Origin: Agrobacterium vitis
Lineage (GTDB): Bacteria; Pseudomonadota; Alphaproteobacteria; Rhizobiales; Rhizobiaceae
NCBI RefSeq assembly: GCF_037039395.1
Contig: NZ_CP146242.1
Coordinates: 3,545,001 to 3,609,000 of the forward strand
DNA: 64,000 bases
Direction of reading: 5' to 3'
Shown: positions 63,684-64,000 of the stretch, in pieces
Position numbering within the stretch: position 1 is the first letter of the stretch
Layout: each line of letters opens with the position of its first letter
Translations under genes and position numbers: made by a program
Notes under the pieces: model-generated
Told to the model about the DNA's origin: nothing
Seen by the model: the letters and a program-made list of their open reading frames with translations, nothing else
The model's database searches: none

Positions 63684-64000
63684 CTATAGCGGCTTTAGTC
63701 TCCGCAGCCGGAGTGCGTTGGTCAGCACGAAGACGCTGGACAGTCCCATCGCACCGGCGGCGAAGATCGGCGATAGCAATGTTCCATTGACGGGGTAGAG
63801 CAGACCAGCCGCCAGCGGGATCAGCAGGACATTATAGGCAAAGGCCCAGAACAGGTTCTGGCCGATATTGCGGATCACCGCCTTGCTGATGGCGATGGCA
63901 CGCGCCACGCCTTGCAGGTCGCCGGACATCAGCACGACATCGGCGCTCTCGATGGCGATATCGGAGCCGGTGCCAACTGCGATGCCGATATCGGCGGAAG
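63684..64000 (-). CDS. copA: Cu+-type P-type ATPase, C-terminal part (partial)
   Basis: This is the end of a heavy-metal P1B-type ATPase; the rest lies beyond the window edge. The visible 105 residues contain the hinge region [20 protein letters not shown] and the last two membrane helices, with [18 protein letters not shown] and the [18 protein letters not shown] segment. The N-Y and M-S-S residues in these helices are typical of Cu(I) exporters. Metal specificity should be confirmed from the missing CPC motif. It converges with the VOC gene. Confidence 0.86.
   Translation of the reverse strand, partial: SADIGIAVGTGSDIAIESADVVLMSGDLQGVARAIAISKAVIRNIGQNLFWAFAYNVLLIPLAAGLLYPVNGTLLSPIFAAGAMGLSSVFVLTNALRLRRLKPL

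Overview
This 64 kb window is a stretch of core chromosome from an alphaproteobacterium, most probably a Rhizobiaceae member (Agrobacterium/Allorhizobium/Rhizobium type). The case rests on gene content: an ATP12-type F1-ATPase chaperone, an NDUFS4-like complex I subunit, IalB, DUF1883, HspQ, SdhE next to mfd, and a class I PHB synthase. It is supported by an alphaproteobacterial SOS box (GAAC-N7-GAAC), by intergenic repeats that look like those of rhizobia, and by GC-rich codon use. Species cannot be fixed from sequence reading alone. I see no phage, transposon, CRISPR array, rRNA operon or conjugative gene.

Layout. 1-5.6 kb: the end of trigger factor, an MBL-fold hydrolase, soluble transhydrogenase sthA, and an aminotransferase/ureohydrolase pair behind a structured leader with two tiny overlapping reading frames. 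5.6-10.8 kb: the glycine cleavage operon gcvTHP on the minus strand, headed by a tandem glycine riboswitch. 11-13 kb: a periplasmic copper chaperone, two small hypothetical genes and the fluoride channel crcB. 13-19 kb: rluC-HAD-ATP12, DUF1883, an unassigned transcript with a strong terminator (candidate sRNA), a KgtP-like carrier, a LysE exporter and an orphan rod-like protein. 19-26 kb: map-radC, a divergent LysR/YeiH pair, and phaC-sfsA. 26-31 kb: an aminotransferase, hom and recJ. 31-36.4 kb: three identical tRNA-Glu genes, tRNA-Pro, tRNA-Arg, gloA, a double cold-shock-domain protein, DUF192, the complex I subunit and small proteins. 36.4-43 kb: recG diverging from sdhE-mfd across an array of repeats. 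43-48 kb: exporters, a hydrolase, a DsbA-family protein and a peptide-binding lipoprotein-like SBP. 48-54 kb: ialB, hspQ, glnB-glnA with a sigma-54-type promoter, and nnr. 53-58.3 kb: uvrA-DUF72-GNAT diverging from ssb around a shared SOS box. 58-64 kb: marC, gyrA, a LysR/VOC divergent pair, and the end of a copper P-type ATPase.

How the genes work together. DNA repair and topology are heavily represented: recG, mfd, recJ, radC, uvrA, ssb and gyrA, with uvrA and ssb sharing an SOS operator. Nitrogen and one-carbon metabolism are represented by glnBA, gcvTHP, the ureohydrolase pair and hom. The window is mainly housekeeping. The least explained signals are regulatory or very small: the leader upstream of the aminotransferase/ureohydrolase pair, the orphan terminator at 16.2 kb, the palindrome filling the gyrA promoter spacer, operator-like palindromes in divergent LysR intergenic regions, and several short proteins of unknown role.
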